Positions 8,562 to 18,310 of a DNA stretch of 64,000 nucleotides are shown in pieces. The translations under genes were made by a program, and so were the position numbers. The notes under the pieces are model-generated. The model saw only the letters and a program-made list of their open reading frames with translations. It was not told the DNA's origin and did not search any database. Position 1 is the stretch's first letter. Each line of letters opens with the position of its first letter. This DNA comes from Mycobacterium sp. 852014-50255_SCH5639931 (GTDB lineage Bacteria > Actinomycetota > Actinomycetes > Mycobacteriales > Mycobacteriaceae), in contig NZ_LZSV01000002.1 in the NCBI RefSeq assembly GCF_001665605.1, positions 310,001 to 374,000 on the forward strand, read 5' to 3'.

Positions 8562-9380
8562 TCAGCGCAGTTCCGCGATTACCTTTGCGAAGTTGTCGAC
8601 GTGGTTGTCCTGGACGGTGATGAACGTGACTCCGTACTTCTCCCGGTACTCCAGCAGCGTGTCGGCCATCTCGCGGGGTGAGCCCGTCAGCACGGAGTGC
8701 ATTGCCAGGATCTCCTCGTCGGACAACCCGGCCGCGTAGCGGCGGGTCATCGTCAGGTCGGGCATGCTCTCGCCCTCCGCCGGGACCGCCGTGACGGCGA
8801 GGTTCAATTCGAGCGCGTCGAATCGGTCACCGGCGGCGTTGCGGACGAACTCGACGCGTTCGGTCAGCGGGTCGTCGGCCTCTTTCACCCTCGAACCGGT
8901 CAGCCCGATGATGTCGGCGTGCTGGGCGGCGATGGTCAGCACCCGGTCGCCGTTGCCGGCGATCAGGATCGGTGTCGTCGGGTGATGCTCCTTCAGATAT
9001 TTCGTCATGTGGTTGAGGTAGTCCACCCGGGCGCCGGCACTTGGATAGGGGAGCTCTGCGGCGTCGAACTCTTCCTTGACATACCCGGTGCCGAGCCCGA
9101 TTTCGAGGCGGCCGTTACTGAGCTTGTCCAAGTCGCCCAGGTCCCGGCTGAGCAGGGCGGGCTTGTAGAAGGCGGCGTTGAGCACATACATGCTCAGCTT
9201 GAGTTTGTCGGTGACCATGGCGGCCGCGGTCAGTGCCGGAATCGGGGCAACCGCACCGAGATGGTCTGGCACGCAAAGCACATCGAATCCGATGTCTTCT
9301 GCCTGCTTCACCTTGTCGACGAAAGCTGCGCGCGACTTGATGAAGCGCATGCTCATTCCAAAGCGAAATTCCTTGGCCAC
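8562..9380 (-). CDS. F420-dependent LLM-class oxidoreductase
   Basis: 272 residues with the luciferase-like TIM-barrel pattern: VDKVKQAEDIGFDVLCVPDH near the N-terminus, then LSNGRLEIGLGTGYVKEEFD and PILIAGNGDRVLTIAAQHADIIGLTG. It probably uses reduced or oxidised F420, as most mycobacterial members do; substrate unknown. It resembles the family modelled as TIGR03621 (MSMEG_2516-like). TTG codons at 9386 and 9383 are possible starts, but the GTG at 9380 sits six bases after ACGGAG, so I prefer it. It is a single gene between two unrelated minus-strand genes. Confidence 0.83.
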   Translation of the reverse strand: MAKEFRFGMSMRFIKSRAAFVDKVKQAEDIGFDVLCVPDHLGAVAPIPALTAAAMVTDKLKLSMYVLNAAFYKPALLSRDLGDLDKLSNGRLEIGLGTGYVKEEFDAAELPYPSAGARVDYLNHMTKYLKEHHPTTPILIAGNGDRVLTIAAQHADIIGLTGSRVKEADDPLTERVEFVRNAAGDRFDALELNLAVTAVPAEGESMPDLTMTRRYAAGLSDEEILAMHSVLTGSPREMADTLLEYREKYGVTFITVQDNHVDNFAKVIAELR

Positions 9381-9409
9381 CAACAACTCCGTTCAACAGA
9401 TGAGGACAA

Positions 9410-10465
9410 TTACCAACAACGTGCCGCTTCCGCCAATGCCTGGATCAGCGCCGTGGTGACCGGCGACAGGCCGTCTTCGCCGGGCAGTGGGCTGCGCGGG
9501 CTCAGGCCGCGGACGCGGGGAGACAGCTCCAGCTGGGTCCCGCCGTCGCGCACGCGGTTCACCGGGTTGCCCGGATGCAGACCGCGCAACTCCGGCGGGA
9601 TGTCCTCGAGTTCGGTGACCACCCGATACCCGTTCAATTGAATGTGGCGGGCCAGGTGTGCGGCCAGCGCGCGGTTGCAGCCGCCGGCCAGCAATTGCGT
9701 GCTGCGCCCGATGCGGCCGTAGCCGTGCAGCGACACCGCAACGTCGACATGGTCGAGGAATTCGGCGAGCCGTGGCGACTCGGCCGGGTCGAACATCGCC
9801 GACGGCAGATGGTGCGGGTAGCGGTCGGGATGACGCAGCACATACACCGAGGCGTGCGCGGCGTCGGCGGCATGTTCGGCGATCACGTCGGTCATCTCTT
9901 CCAGCCCGCCGCCGTGGATGGCCAGAAAGCCGAAACGCGAACGCAATTGGCTGGCCTCACTTATGCCGGGCTCGCTCAGCAACGCTGAAAGTGATTGCGG
10001 CGCGGGCCCTGACGGCGGCACCCGGCGAGGCCAGTGCGACGGATCCCAGCGCCGCAAGAAGTCGATCCAGCGCTGCGGCAACCCGTGCTGCACGGCGCCG
10101 TCGATGATCTTGGGCAGGTAGCCCGGTCGGGGCGGGCCCGGTGTCACCCGATGGTCGATGTACACCCAGGCCGGCGACGACCCGTCGTCGGTGTGCACGG
10201 TCAGCCGGTCTCGCCGGTAGCGCACCGGCACGCCCTCGGCGCTGTCCAGGGTGGCCAGGTCACCATCGGAGATCTGCCAGACCACGCCATGCACCTGTGT
10301 GCCGGTGCACGCTTCGACCGTGGCCACGCCGCGCTGGTTGATCAGCCAGTCGTGATCGGAGAGGACCGCCGGCCGCGGATCGGCGGCGTCCGGACACCGC
10401 AGCGCCATCTGCCTGACGCACAGGTTCGACCCGTATGCGAAGTAGGCGTGCCGGCGGGCCGGCAT
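9410..10465 (-). CDS. Gamma-glutamylcyclotransferase-like / poly-gamma-glutamate hydrolase fusion
   Basis: 351 residues. The N-terminal part (about 5-120) has the gamma-glutamylcyclotransferase signature YGSNL at 11-15 and the expected catalytic Glu in LDSAEGVPVRYRR (E77). The C-terminal part (about 160-330) looks like the zinc-dependent poly-gamma-glutamate hydrolase family (phage PghP, Bacillus YmaC), with IHGGGLEEMTD (H184, E189/E190) and SLHGYG (H247) as metal-ligand candidates. Both activities act on gamma-glutamyl bonds, so the fusion makes chemical sense. Gene position and length match what I recall of M. tuberculosis Rv0923c. Its ATG directly follows the TAA of mntH, so the two are probably co-transcribed. 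Confidence 0.82.
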   Translation of the reverse strand: MPARRHAYFAYGSNLCVRQMALRCPDAADPRPAVLSDHDWLINQRGVATVEACTGTQVHGVVWQISDGDLATLDSAEGVPVRYRRDRLTVHTDDGSSPAWVYIDHRVTPGPPRPGYLPKIIDGAVQHGLPQRWIDFLRRWDPSHWPRRVPPSGPAPQSLSALLSEPGISEASQLRSRFGFLAIHGGGLEEMTDVIAEHAADAAHASVYVLRHPDRYPHHLPSAMFDPAESPRLAEFLDHVDVAVSLHGYGRIGRSTQLLAGGCNRALAAHLARHIQLNGYRVVTELEDIPPELRGLHPGNPVNRVRDGGTQLELSPRVRGLSPRSPLPGEDGLSPVTTALIQALAEAARCW

Positions 10466-11692
10466 TTAGCCGGTCACCGTCAGCCAGATGAGTACCACGT
10501 TAAGCAGACTAATCATTACGCCGACGGCCCAGCCAACAATCGTCGTGACGGGATGATTGGTGTCGCTGCCCATCAGATCGCGGTCGCTGGTCAGCTTCAC
10601 CAGCGGAAGGACCGCAAACGGTATCCCGAACGACAGCACCACCTGGGAGAGCACCAGCGCCCGGGTGGGGTCGAACCCGACCGCGAGGATCACCAGGGCG
10701 GGACACACGGTGACCAAGCGGCGCACCAGCATCGGGATCCGACGGTGCAGCAGGCCCTGCATGATCATGGCGCCCGCGTAGGCGCCCACCGACGACGACG
10801 CCAGCCCGGACGCCAGCAACCCGATTGCGAACAGCACCGCGATGGCTGCGCCCAGGGTGTTGTGAATCGCGGAGTAGGCGCCCTCGATGGACGCGTTGAT
10901 GTCGCGGTGCTGCAGGTTGATCGCGGCGACCAACAGCATCGCGGCGTTCACCGTTCCCGCGACGGCCATCGCCAGGACGACATCCAGCCGGGTGACCCGC
11001 AGCAGCAGGCGTCGTGCGGCGCCCTCGGCGGGATGCCCGTGTCGATCGAGGACCAGCCCGGAATGCATGTACACGGCGTGCGGCATCACGGTGGCGCCCA
11101 GGATGGCGGCCGCCAGCAGCACGCTTTCGGTGCCCTGGAATCTCGGCAGCAGCCCGCCCAGCACGGCGTCCGGCGGAGGCGTCTTCACGAAGAAGCTGGC
11201 CGCGAAGCCGATGGCGATGACGAGCAGCAGTCCGGTGATGACGCGCTCGAAGATGATCTGCCCGCGCCGGTCCTGGATCGCCAGCAGCAGCAGGGACACC
11301 AGCCCGGTGATGACGCCGCCGAGCAGGAGCGGCAAATCGAACAGAATCCGCAAGGCGATTGCCCCGCCGACGATTTCGGCCATATCGGTTGCGATCGCCA
11401 CCAGTTCGGCCTGGACCCAGTAGACCAGCCGGACCCGACGACTCATTCGCTTGCCGATGGCCGCGGGTAACGATCGTCCGGTCACCAGGCCGAGCTTGGC
11501 CGACAGATACTGCACGAGACCGGCGAGCGCATTGGCCACCACGATGACCCACAGCAGCAGGTATCCGAACTTCGCGCCGGAGCTGACGTTGGCGGCGACG
11601 TTGCCCGGATCGACATAGGCGATCGCGGCGACGAAGGCAGGCCCGAGCAGATACCAACTGCTTTTCAGCGAGTCCTGGCTGCTCTGCGTCAA
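10466..11692 (-). CDS. mntH: NRAMP-family Mn(II)/divalent metal transporter
   Basis: A 408-residue, 11-TM NRAMP transporter that imports Mn(II), and probably Fe(II), with protons. The metal-binding motif DPGN is in TM1 (AAIAYVDPGNVAANVSSG) and the second motif MPHAVYMHSG in TM6. The sequence matches my memory of M. tuberculosis MntH (Rv0924c) along its length. The frame is open to 11791, but the TTG at 11692 follows GAGGG and gives a normal short N-terminus; a GTG at 11710 is an alternative. Stop and next start abut, suggesting an operon with the gamma-glutamyl fusion gene. A half-palindrome like an IdeR/MntR box lies upstream. Confidence 0.92.
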   Translation of the reverse strand: MTQSSQDSLKSSWYLLGPAFVAAIAYVDPGNVAANVSSGAKFGYLLLWVIVVANALAGLVQYLSAKLGLVTGRSLPAAIGKRMSRRVRLVYWVQAELVAIATDMAEIVGGAIALRILFDLPLLLGGVITGLVSLLLLAIQDRRGQIIFERVITGLLLVIAIGFAASFFVKTPPPDAVLGGLLPRFQGTESVLLAAAILGATVMPHAVYMHSGLVLDRHGHPAEGAARRLLLRVTRLDVVLAMAVAGTVNAAMLLVAAINLQHRDINASIEGAYSAIHNTLGAAIAVLFAIGLLASGLASSSVGAYAGAMIMQGLLHRRIPMLVRRLVTVCPALVILAVGFDPTRALVLSQVVLSFGIPFAVLPLVKLTSDRDLMGSDTNHPVTTIVGWAVGVMISLLNVVLIWLTVTG

Positions 11693-11727
11693 GTGTCGCC
11701 CTCGATTCACACGTCCGAATAAGAAAG

Positions 11728-11746
11728 TGAGGTTAGCCGAAGACTC
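11728..11746 (-). promoter_or_regulatory. Possible half IdeR/MntR-type box upstream of mntH
   Basis: On the minus strand this contains GGCTAACCTCA, matching the right half of the mycobacterial iron/manganese box (GSCTWACCTWA). The left half is degenerate; about 13 of 19 positions fit. It is placed 36 bp upstream of the chosen mntH start, where a metal-dependent repressor would act. Weak on sequence alone. Confidence 0.3.
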
Positions 11747-11821
11747 CAGACGGACCCGGAGGCCACCCACCATTCGGGCAGGAGCGGTCAATGGCGCCGG
11801 CGCTTCATGCCGCGCCGCCGA

Positions 11822-12898
11822 TCAGCCCGGGAGGTAAAGGCCCTTGCCGGTGATCAGGGGCAGGTCCAGCGTCGTCACGATTCCCGGCGGGGCGGCCACC
11901 ACCGCGGGGATCGCGTTGACCACCCGCATCGCGGTGGCGACCAGCCCGGCGTGGTTGTGGTCGCCCTTGCGGCTGCTCAGGCAGACATCCATCGCGTAGG
12001 AGGGTTCGCCGGTGATCTCGATGCGGTACGACCCGCCGTGCTGGGCGGGCTGCGGCCAGTCCGGGCACAAATCCTCGCGCAGCCGGGTGACGTGTTCGAG
12101 GACGACGACGGGGTCGCCGTTGACCATGCCGAACACCTCGAACCGCAGCGCCGCGGCGCTGCCCTTGGGGATGTGCCCGGAGGCGATGTCGAAGTCCTCC
12201 GGCGCCGGCACGCGCACGTACTCCTGCGCGACCGAGTCGAGCGAAATCCCCAGGCCGGCCGCCAGCTGCCGAACCACCGATCCCCACGCCAGGCTGAGCA
12301 CGCCGGGCTGCAGCAGCATGGGGATGTCGTCGAGCGGCTTCCCGAATCCCATCACGTCGAACATGACCGCGGCGCTGTCATAGGTGGCGTAATCGACGAT
12401 CTCCATACAGCGAATCTGCTGGATGTTCTGACAGGTGCCGGCCAGCGCCAGCGGCAGCAGGTCGTTGGCGAAGCCGGGATCGATCCCATTGACGAATACG
12501 CTCGAATTCCCTTCGCGCGCAGCATCTTCGATGGGCTTGATGAGCTCTTCGGGAATCACTTGCCACGGGTACTGCAAGAAGACCGGGCCGCTCCCGACGA
12601 CGTTGATGCCGGCGGCCAGGACGCGCCGGTAGTCTTCCAGCGCCTCGGGCAACCGGTTGTCCGCCAACGCGTTGTAGACGGCGCACTGCGGTCCGGTGGC
12701 GAGCACGGCGTCCAGGTCGGTGCTGGCCAGCACGCCGGTCGAATCGGGAAGCCCGGCAAGCTCCGCCGCGTCCTTGCCGGCCTTGGCGTCCGAGGACACC
12801 CAGACGCCCCTGAGCTCGAACTCGGGATTGGTGATGAGCGCTCGCAGCGCGTGGACGCCGACATTGCCGGTGCCCAATTGAACGACGGGGATTGCCAT
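11822..12898 (-). CDS. NAD(P)-dependent dehydrogenase, dihydrodipicolinate-reductase-like fold
   Basis: 358 residues. An N-terminal Rossmann domain with the glycine motif VVQLGTGNVGVHALRAL (residues 5-21), then an alpha/beta substrate domain with NGIDPGFANDLLPLAL. This is the family annotated in actinobacteria as 2,4-diaminopentanoate-dehydrogenase-like or dihydrodipicolinate-reductase-like, matching M. tuberculosis Rv0926c in position. Substrate unknown. It starts at an ATG 24 bp downstream of the SDR stop on the same strand, so the two probably form an operon and act on related substrates. Confidence 0.85.
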   Translation of the reverse strand: MAIPVVQLGTGNVGVHALRALITNPEFELRGVWVSSDAKAGKDAAELAGLPDSTGVLASTDLDAVLATGPQCAVYNALADNRLPEALEDYRRVLAAGINVVGSGPVFLQYPWQVIPEELIKPIEDAAREGNSSVFVNGIDPGFANDLLPLALAGTCQNIQQIRCMEIVDYATYDSAAVMFDVMGFGKPLDDIPMLLQPGVLSLAWGSVVRQLAAGLGISLDSVAQEYVRVPAPEDFDIASGHIPKGSAAALRFEVFGMVNGDPVVVLEHVTRLREDLCPDWPQPAQHGGSYRIEITGEPSYAMDVCLSSRKGDHNHAGLVATAMRVVNAIPAVVAAPPGIVTTLDLPLITGKGLYLPG

Positions 12899-12922
12899 GG
12901 CGGGCTCCTTAGCGGTCGGGGG

Positions 12923-13714
12923 TCACAGGTCCGGGACGGGGATGTCGAGGTTGGGGTAGGTGAGGCCGCCGTCGACCTCCAGCGTCTTGCCGGTCAGGAA
13001 GCTGCCCGCCGGAGACGCCAAATAGACTGCGGCGGCGGCGATGTCGACGGGATCACCGAGTCGGCGCATGGGCGTGGCCTTTTCCATCGGCGCGCGCAGC
13101 TCGTCGTTGGACGCGACGACATCCAGCGCGGAGGTGAGGATCGATCCCGGTGCGATCGCATTGACCCGGATGCGTGGGCAAAGGTCCAGGGCGGTCAGCC
13201 GGGTGTAGTGGGACAGCGCGGCCTTGGCGGTGCCGTAGGCGGCGAAGCCGCGTCCGGCGAGCCGGCCCATGGTCGAGGTGATGTTGATGACGCTGCCGCC
13301 CCCGGAGTGCTCGAGCATGAGGGGTACCGCCGCAACGGTCAGCGCGTGGGCGGTGGCGACGTTGAAGGTGAATGCGTCCTTGAGGTCCTTGGTCGAGGTG
13401 GTCAGCAGCGTGTTGGGCATGGTGCCGCCGACGTTGTTGACGACGATGTCTAGTTTCCCGAAAGCCTCGACGGCCTGGCCGGCCAGCTGCGCGGTCACCT
13501 CGGGGTGGGACAGATCGGCGGCGACGATGTGCGCCCGCCGACCGGCCGCGCGGACCTGTTCTGCGACGCCTTCTAGTTGCGATTCCGTTCGCGAGGCGAT
13601 CAGGACGTCGGCGCCGGCCTCAGCGAAAGCCAGTGCGATAGCCGCCCCGAGGCCGCGGCCGGCACCGGTGATGACGGCGACTTTGTCGTCGAGACGAAAT
13701 CTGTCAAGGATCAT
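12923..13714 (-). CDS. Short-chain dehydrogenase/reductase
   Basis: A 263-residue classical SDR: cofactor motif TGAGRGLG at about residues 17-24, NNVGG replacing the usual NNAG, catalytic Ser in INITSTMG, and YGTAK as the YxxxK pair. It ends with the usual VDGG and a short C-terminal tail. Oxidoreductase with NAD(P); substrate unknown. It corresponds in position to Rv0927c. It is first in an apparent two-gene operon with the dehydrogenase downstream and divergent from the pst locus. Confidence 0.88.
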   Translation of the reverse strand: MILDRFRLDDKVAVITGAGRGLGAAIALAFAEAGADVLIASRTESQLEGVAEQVRAAGRRAHIVAADLSHPEVTAQLAGQAVEAFGKLDIVVNNVGGTMPNTLLTTSTKDLKDAFTFNVATAHALTVAAVPLMLEHSGGGSVINITSTMGRLAGRGFAAYGTAKAALSHYTRLTALDLCPRIRVNAIAPGSILTSALDVVASNDELRAPMEKATPMRRLGDPVDIAAAAVYLASPAGSFLTGKTLEVDGGLTYPNLDIPVPDL

Positions 13715-13929
13715 TGCGGCCTCTCTTCGCCCAAGTTGTCAGCCGACACGGTAGCAAGCCTCGCCGTCTCGGATGCGGCATTTCTGGAACAGGTTCTACT
13801 TTTGCATATCGACGGGGCGATGTAACGCCCCGCGTCCGCTTCCGGGCCCGTTGGAACGGGTAACCGCGCCGCGTCTCGCGTCCACTGCGAGAACATACGG
13901 GCGGCGCTAGCCTTAGTGCTGACCGTTTG

Positions 13930-13968
13930 TCGGCGCGCAGCGGCTACTGAATGGTGGCGATCATGTTT
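13930..13968 (+). promoter_or_regulatory. Upstream element shared by the two pstS genes, copy 1
   Basis: Contains GCGCAGCGGCT, then GAAT, then GGCGATCATGTTT. The same arrangement recurs at 15213-15252, each copy ending 23 bp before the start codon of a pstS gene. The duplicated unit therefore included 5' regulatory sequence, or selection has kept it. Confidence 0.5.
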
Positions 13969-13991
13969 GAGCTTTCCCGATGGGGATCGTA

Positions 13992-15092
13992 TTGGGGCTG
14001 AATCGATTTGGCGCCACGCTAAGTGTCCTGACCGTCGTCGCCCTGGCGTTGTCGAGTTGCGGAAGCAATGACAACGGGGGTGGGCCGGGCGCGCCGCCCG
14101 GCAAGGTGAGCTGCGGCGGGAAGAACACGCTGAAGGCCAGCGGGTCGACCGCCCAGGCCAACGCGATGACCCGCTTCATCAAGGCATTCGAGCAGGCCTG
14201 CCCCGGCCAGACGCTGAACTACACGCCCAACGGCTCCGGAGCGGGTATTGGCGAATTCACCGGGAACCAAACGGATTTCGCCGGCTCGGACTCACCGTTG
14301 GCTCCCATCGAATACTTCGCCGCGCGGCAGCGCTGTGGTTCGCCGGCGTGGAATTTGCCGGTGGTGTTCGGGCCGATCGCGATCACCTACAACGTCACGG
14401 GCGTGACTTCGCTGAATCTGGACGGCCCGACGGCCGCGAAAGTGTTCAAGGGCGCCATCACGTCCTGGAACGACCCGGCGATTGCGGTGCTGAACCCCGG
14501 CGTCGCGTTGCCCGCCGAGCCGATTCGGGTGATCTTCCGCAACGACCAGTCCGGTACGACGGACAATTTCCAGAAGTACCTGGACTCGGCCGCCAACGGC
14601 GCCTGGGACAAGGGCATCGGGAAGACGTTCAACGGCGGTGTCGGTGAGGGGGCCAAGGGCAACGACGGCACGTCGGCGGCGGTCAAGGCCACCGAGGGAT
14701 CCATCGCCTACAACGAATGGTCGTTTGCCCAGGCGCAGAAACTCAGCATGGCCAAGATCGTCACATCGGCCGGCCCGGATGCCGTGGCGATCAGCGCCGC
14801 CTCGGTCGGCAAGACGATCGCCGGTGCCGACTTCGTCGAGGAGGGCAACGACTTGGTCGTCGACACCTTCTCCTTCTACAAGCCGACCCAACCCGGCTCG
14901 TATCCGATCGTGCTCGCGACATATGAGATCGTCTGCTCGAAATATCCGGATCCCCAGGTCGCTGCTGCCGTGAAGGCGTTCCTGCAGAGCACCGTCGGTG
15001 CGGGGCAGAACGGCCTGGCGGACAACGGCTACATTCCCGTTCCGGAATCCTTCAAGGCCCGGTTGTCGGCGGCGATCGACGCCATTTCGTGA
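13992..15092 (+). CDS. pstS: Phosphate-binding lipoprotein PstS, copy 1
   Basis: 366 residues. A lipoprotein signal peptide with lipobox LSSC at about residues 19-22, then a periplasmic-binding fold that captures inorganic phosphate for the Pst ABC transporter. Phosphate-site motifs are visible: [23 protein letters not shown], a GSDSPL loop and [14 protein letters not shown]. An ATG at 13980 is also open, but the TTG at 13992 has GGGGA before it and aligns with the start of copy 2. It is the first gene of pstS-pstS-pstC-pstA. It is the more diverged copy; the downstream paralogue is closer to M. tuberculosis PstS3. Confidence 0.9.
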   Translation: MGLNRFGATLSVLTVVALALSSCGSNDNGGGPGAPPGKVSCGGKNTLKASGSTAQANAMTRFIKAFEQACPGQTLNYTPNGSGAGIGEFTGNQTDFAGSDSPLAPIEYFAARQRCGSPAWNLPVVFGPIAITYNVTGVTSLNLDGPTAAKVFKGAITSWNDPAIAVLNPGVALPAEPIRVIFRNDQSGTTDNFQKYLDSAANGAWDKGIGKTFNGGVGEGAKGNDGTSAAVKATEGSIAYNEWSFAQAQKLSMAKIVTSAGPDAVAISAASVGKTIAGADFVEEGNDLVVDTFSFYKPTQPGSYPIVLATYEIVCSKYPDPQVAAAVKAFLQSTVGAGQNGLADNGYIPVPESFKARLSAAIDAIS

Positions 15093-15212
15093 GCCTCCCC
15101 GCAGCTGCACGCGGCCGCCCGCAAGCCGCCTTGGCCAGCGACAATCGGCCGACAGCAATTTGCCCAACGTTAACCTTCTTGCTGTTAGCTTCGTTGCTGC
15201 GAGAGACGCTGG

Positions 15213-15252
15213 TCGCCGCGCAGCGGCTGGAATAACGCCGGCAATCATGTTT
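15213..15252 (+). promoter_or_regulatory. Upstream element shared by the two pstS genes, copy 2
   Basis: Contains CGCGCAGCGGCTGGAAT and GGCAATCATGTTT, matching the element before copy 1. The 180-bp spacer between the pstS genes is long enough for a separate promoter; a GTTAACC...GTTAGC pair just upstream (about 15168-15189) is a possible regulator site. Confidence 0.5.
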
Positions 15253-15275
15253 CATCCCTACCGTTAGGAAGTGAC

Positions 15276-16388
15276 TTGAAACTCAACCGATTCGGTGTCG
15301 CGATGAGCGTTGTGACCGCTGGTGCGCTGGCGTTGTCGGGGTGCGGAAGTGACAACAACGCCGGTCGCGGAAGCGCCACGAGCGGTTCGTCGTCGGGCAA
15401 GGTCGCCTGTGGCGGAAAGAAGACCTTGAAGTCCAGCGGGTCAACCGCGCAGGCCAACGCGATGACGCGCTTCGTCAACGCCTTCGAGCAAGCCTGCTCC
15501 GGTCAGACGTTGAATTACACCGCCAATGGCTCGGGCGCGGGAATCAGTGAATTCAACGGCAACCAAACCGATTTCGGCGGATCGGACTCGCCACTTGCTG
15601 CCAAGGAGTACGCGGCGGCGCAGCAGCGTTGCGGCTCACCGGCATGGAATCTGCCGGTGGTGTTCGGTCCGATCGCCATCACCTACAACGTCAAGGGCCT
15701 GACTTCGCTGAGCCTCGACGGCCCGACGGCGGCGAAGATCTTCAACGGCGCCATCACGACGTGGAATGACCCGGCCATTGCGGCGCTCAACTCCGGTGCG
15801 ACCTTGCCCGCCGAGCCGATTCACGTGGTGTTCCGCAACGACGAATCCGGCACCACGGACAACTTCCAGAAGTACCTCGACGCCGCCTCCAACGGCGCGT
15901 GGGGCAAGGGCGCCGGAAAGACGTTCAAGGGCGGCGTCGGTGAGGGGGCCAAGGGCAACGACGGCACGTCGGCGGCGATCAAGGCCACCGAGGGATCCAT
16001 CACCTACAACGAATGGTCGTTCGCTCAGGCGCAGAAACTGGACATGGCCAAGGTCGTCACGTCCGCCGGTCCCGACGCGGTCGCGATCAGCTCCGACTCG
16101 GTCGGCAAGACGATTTCCGGGGCCAAGATCAGCGGGCAGGGCAACGACCTGGTGCTCGACACGCTCTCCTTCTACAAGCCGACCCAACCCGGGTCGTACC
16201 CGATCGTGCTCGCCACATATGAGATCGTCTGCTCGAAGTATCCCGATTCGCAGGTCGGCACCGCGGTGAAGGCGTTCCTGCAAAGTACGATCGGTGCGGG
16301 GCAGAGTGGCCTCGCCGACAATGGGTACATCCCCATCCCGGATTCGTTCAAGTCCAGGCTGTCGGCTTCGATCAACGCCATCACGTGA
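15276..16388 (+). CDS. pstS3: Phosphate-binding lipoprotein PstS3
   Basis: 370 residues from a TTG with AGGAAG upstream. N-terminus MKLNRFG with lipobox LSGC (Cys about residue 23) and the same phosphate-binding motifs as copy 1 ([37 protein letters not shown]). From memory it is very similar to M. tuberculosis PstS3 (Rv0928). It is attached to the outer face of the membrane and hands phosphate to PstC/PstA. It ends 12 bp before pstC, so it is probably co-transcribed with the permease genes. The two PstS proteins align end to end, so they arose by tandem duplication. Confidence 0.93.
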   Translation: MKLNRFGVAMSVVTAGALALSGCGSDNNAGRGSATSGSSSGKVACGGKKTLKSSGSTAQANAMTRFVNAFEQACSGQTLNYTANGSGAGISEFNGNQTDFGGSDSPLAAKEYAAAQQRCGSPAWNLPVVFGPIAITYNVKGLTSLSLDGPTAAKIFNGAITTWNDPAIAALNSGATLPAEPIHVVFRNDESGTTDNFQKYLDAASNGAWGKGAGKTFKGGVGEGAKGNDGTSAAIKATEGSITYNEWSFAQAQKLDMAKVVTSAGPDAVAISSDSVGKTISGAKISGQGNDLVLDTLSFYKPTQPGSYPIVLATYEIVCSKYPDSQVGTAVKAFLQSTIGAGQSGLADNGYIPIPDSFKSRLSASINAIT

Positions 16389-16400
16389 TTTGAGGTGGTC

Positions 16401-17393
16401 GTGACCCGAGGAGCGGTAGCCAGCCCGTCGACTCCGAAAAAACCCGAGCTCAAGGCGCTGGGCGCGCCGTCAGCTCGGCGGGGTGACCGGCTGTTCAAGC
16501 TGACGGCTGCCGCTGCCGGTTCGACGATCGTGGTCGCGATCCTGCTGATCGCGGTGTTCCTGCTGATCCGTGCCGTTCCGTCGTTGCGGGTCAACCACGC
16601 GAACTTCTTCACCAGCGCCCAGTTCAGCACCACGGATCCGGGGAAGCTGGCCTTCGGGATTCGTGACCTGTTGATGGTTACGGTGCTCAGTTCGCTCACC
16701 GCGCTGGTGGTGGCGGTGCCGGTCGCGGTCGGGATCGCGGTCTTCCTTACCCAATACGCGCCCAAGCGGCTGGCGCGCCCGTTCGGCGCGATCGTCGACC
16801 TGCTAGCCGCGGTGCCCTCGATCATCTTCGGGTTGTGGGGCATCTTCGTGCTGGCGCCCCGGATCGAGCCGGTCGCGGCATTCCTCAATCGCAACCTGGG
16901 CTGGTTGTTTCTGTTCAAGCAGGGCAACGTCTCGCTGGCCGGTGGCGGCACCATCTTCACCGCGGGCATCGTGCTCTCGGCGATGATCCTGCCGATCATC
17001 ACGTCGGTCTCCCGGGAAGTGTTCCGGCAGACCCCGCAGATCCAGATGGAAGCGGCGCAAGCGCTTGGTGCCACCAAGTGGGAGGTGGTGCGGATGACCG
17101 TGCTGCCGTTCGGCCGCAGCGGCGTTATCGCGGCGTCCATGTTGGGGTTGGGCCGGGCACTCGGCGAGACGGTGGCGGTCCTGATCATTTTGCGCTCCGC
17201 CGCACGTCCGGGAAATTGGTCGCTGTTCGACGGCGGCTACACGTTCGCCTCGAAGATCGCCTCCGCGGCAGCAGAATTCAGTGAACCGTTGCCCACCGGG
17301 GCCTACATCGCCGCGGGATTCGCGTTGTTCGTCTTGACGTTCGTCGTCAACGCGCTCGCGCGTGCCATCGCCGGCGGGAAGGTCAACGGATGA
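16401..17393 (+). CDS. pstC2: Phosphate ABC transporter permease PstC
   Basis: 330 residues, six predicted TM segments. The conserved permease (EAA) loop reads [20 protein letters not shown], followed by [12 protein letters not shown]. An N-terminal cytoplasmic extension of about 30 residues precedes TM1. It matches PstC2 (Rv0929) as I recall it. GTG codons at 16395 and 16401 are both possible; the second has GAGG at better spacing. The stop overlaps the pstA start by four bases (ATGA), implying translational coupling. Confidence 0.93.
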   Translation: MTRGAVASPSTPKKPELKALGAPSARRGDRLFKLTAAAAGSTIVVAILLIAVFLLIRAVPSLRVNHANFFTSAQFSTTDPGKLAFGIRDLLMVTVLSSLTALVVAVPVAVGIAVFLTQYAPKRLARPFGAIVDLLAAVPSIIFGLWGIFVLAPRIEPVAAFLNRNLGWLFLFKQGNVSLAGGGTIFTAGIVLSAMILPIITSVSREVFRQTPQIQMEAAQALGATKWEVVRMTVLPFGRSGVIAASMLGLGRALGETVAVLIILRSAARPGNWSLFDGGYTFASKIASAAAEFSEPLPTGAYIAAGFALFVLTFVVNALARAIAGGKVNG

Positions 17394-18292
17394 CGGCCAG
17401 CGTGTTCGACCGGCCGGTCAAAACCCAGGCGTTCCGGCCCGTCAGCATCCGGCGCCGGCTCACGAACAGCGCGGCCACCGTGTTCTTCGTCGCCTCGTTC
17501 CTCATCGCGCTGGTGCCGCTGGTCTGGGTGCTGTCGGTCGTGGTGGCCCGGGGTTGGTACGCGGTCACCCGAACGGGTTGGTGGACCCACTCGCTGCACG
17601 GGATTTTGCCGGAGCAGTTTGCCGGCGGCATCTATCACGCGCTGTACGGAACCGTCGTGCAGGCCGGCGTCGCCGCCCTGTTGTCCGTACCGCTGGGGCT
17701 GATGACCGCCGTCTTCCTGGTGGAATACGGCTCCGGGCGGCTGGTGCGGCTCACGACGTTCATGGTCGACGTACTCGCCGGGGTGCCCTCCATCGTGGCG
17801 GCGCTGTTCATCTTCAGCCTCTGGATCGCCACCCTGGGATTCCAGCAGAGCTCGTTCGCCGTGTCGCTGGCGCTGGTCTTGTTGATGCTGCCGGTGGTGG
17901 TGCGGTCTGCCGAGGAGATGCTCAGGCTGGTGCCCGACGATCTGCGCGAAGCCAGCTACGCGCTCGGGGTTCCCAAGTGGAAGACCATCATGCGGATCGT
18001 GTTCCCGATCGCGATGCCCGGCATCGTCTCCGGCGTCTTGCTGTCCGTCGCGCGGGTCATCGGCGAAACCGCCCCGGTGCTGGTGCTGGTCGGCTACAGC
18101 CGGTCGATCAACGTCGACATCTTCCACGGCAACATGGCCTCGCTCCCGCTGCTGATCTACACCGAACTCACCAATCCCGAACACGCCGGTTTCCTGCGCA
18201 TCTGGGGTGCGGCGCTGAGCCTGATCATCATCGTCGCCGTGATCAACCTGATCGCGGCGGCGACCCGGTTCCTGGCGACCCGCCGGCGCTGA
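17390..18292 (+). CDS. pstA1: Phosphate ABC transporter permease PstA
   Basis: 300 residues, six TM segments. The EAA loop reads [20 protein letters not shown] and is followed by [15 protein letters not shown]. It pairs with PstC to form the membrane channel. It matches PstA1 (Rv0930). It converges on ku with only 18 bp between the stops. No pstB ATPase gene follows, so the ATPase must be supplied from elsewhere in the genome. Confidence 0.93.
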   Translation: MTASVFDRPVKTQAFRPVSIRRRLTNSAATVFFVASFLIALVPLVWVLSVVVARGWYAVTRTGWWTHSLHGILPEQFAGGIYHALYGTVVQAGVAALLSVPLGLMTAVFLVEYGSGRLVRLTTFMVDVLAGVPSIVAALFIFSLWIATLGFQQSSFAVSLALVLLMLPVVVRSAEEMLRLVPDDLREASYALGVPKWKTIMRIVFPIAMPGIVSGVLLSVARVIGETAPVLVLVGYSRSINVDIFHGNMASLPLLIYTELTNPEHAGFLRIWGAALSLIIIVAVINLIAAATRFLATRRR

Positions 18293-18310
18293 CCACGCAG
18301 CGGTTCCGCG

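Noticed and set aside
10034..11470. A 478-codon plus-strand frame opposite mntH
   Set aside because: MntH motifs on the minus strand are unambiguous; the plus frame is Gln/His/Arg-rich without structure.
11807..13453. A 548-codon plus-strand frame opposite the dehydrogenase and SDR genes
   Set aside because: It runs across two real genes and their spacer and has shadow composition.
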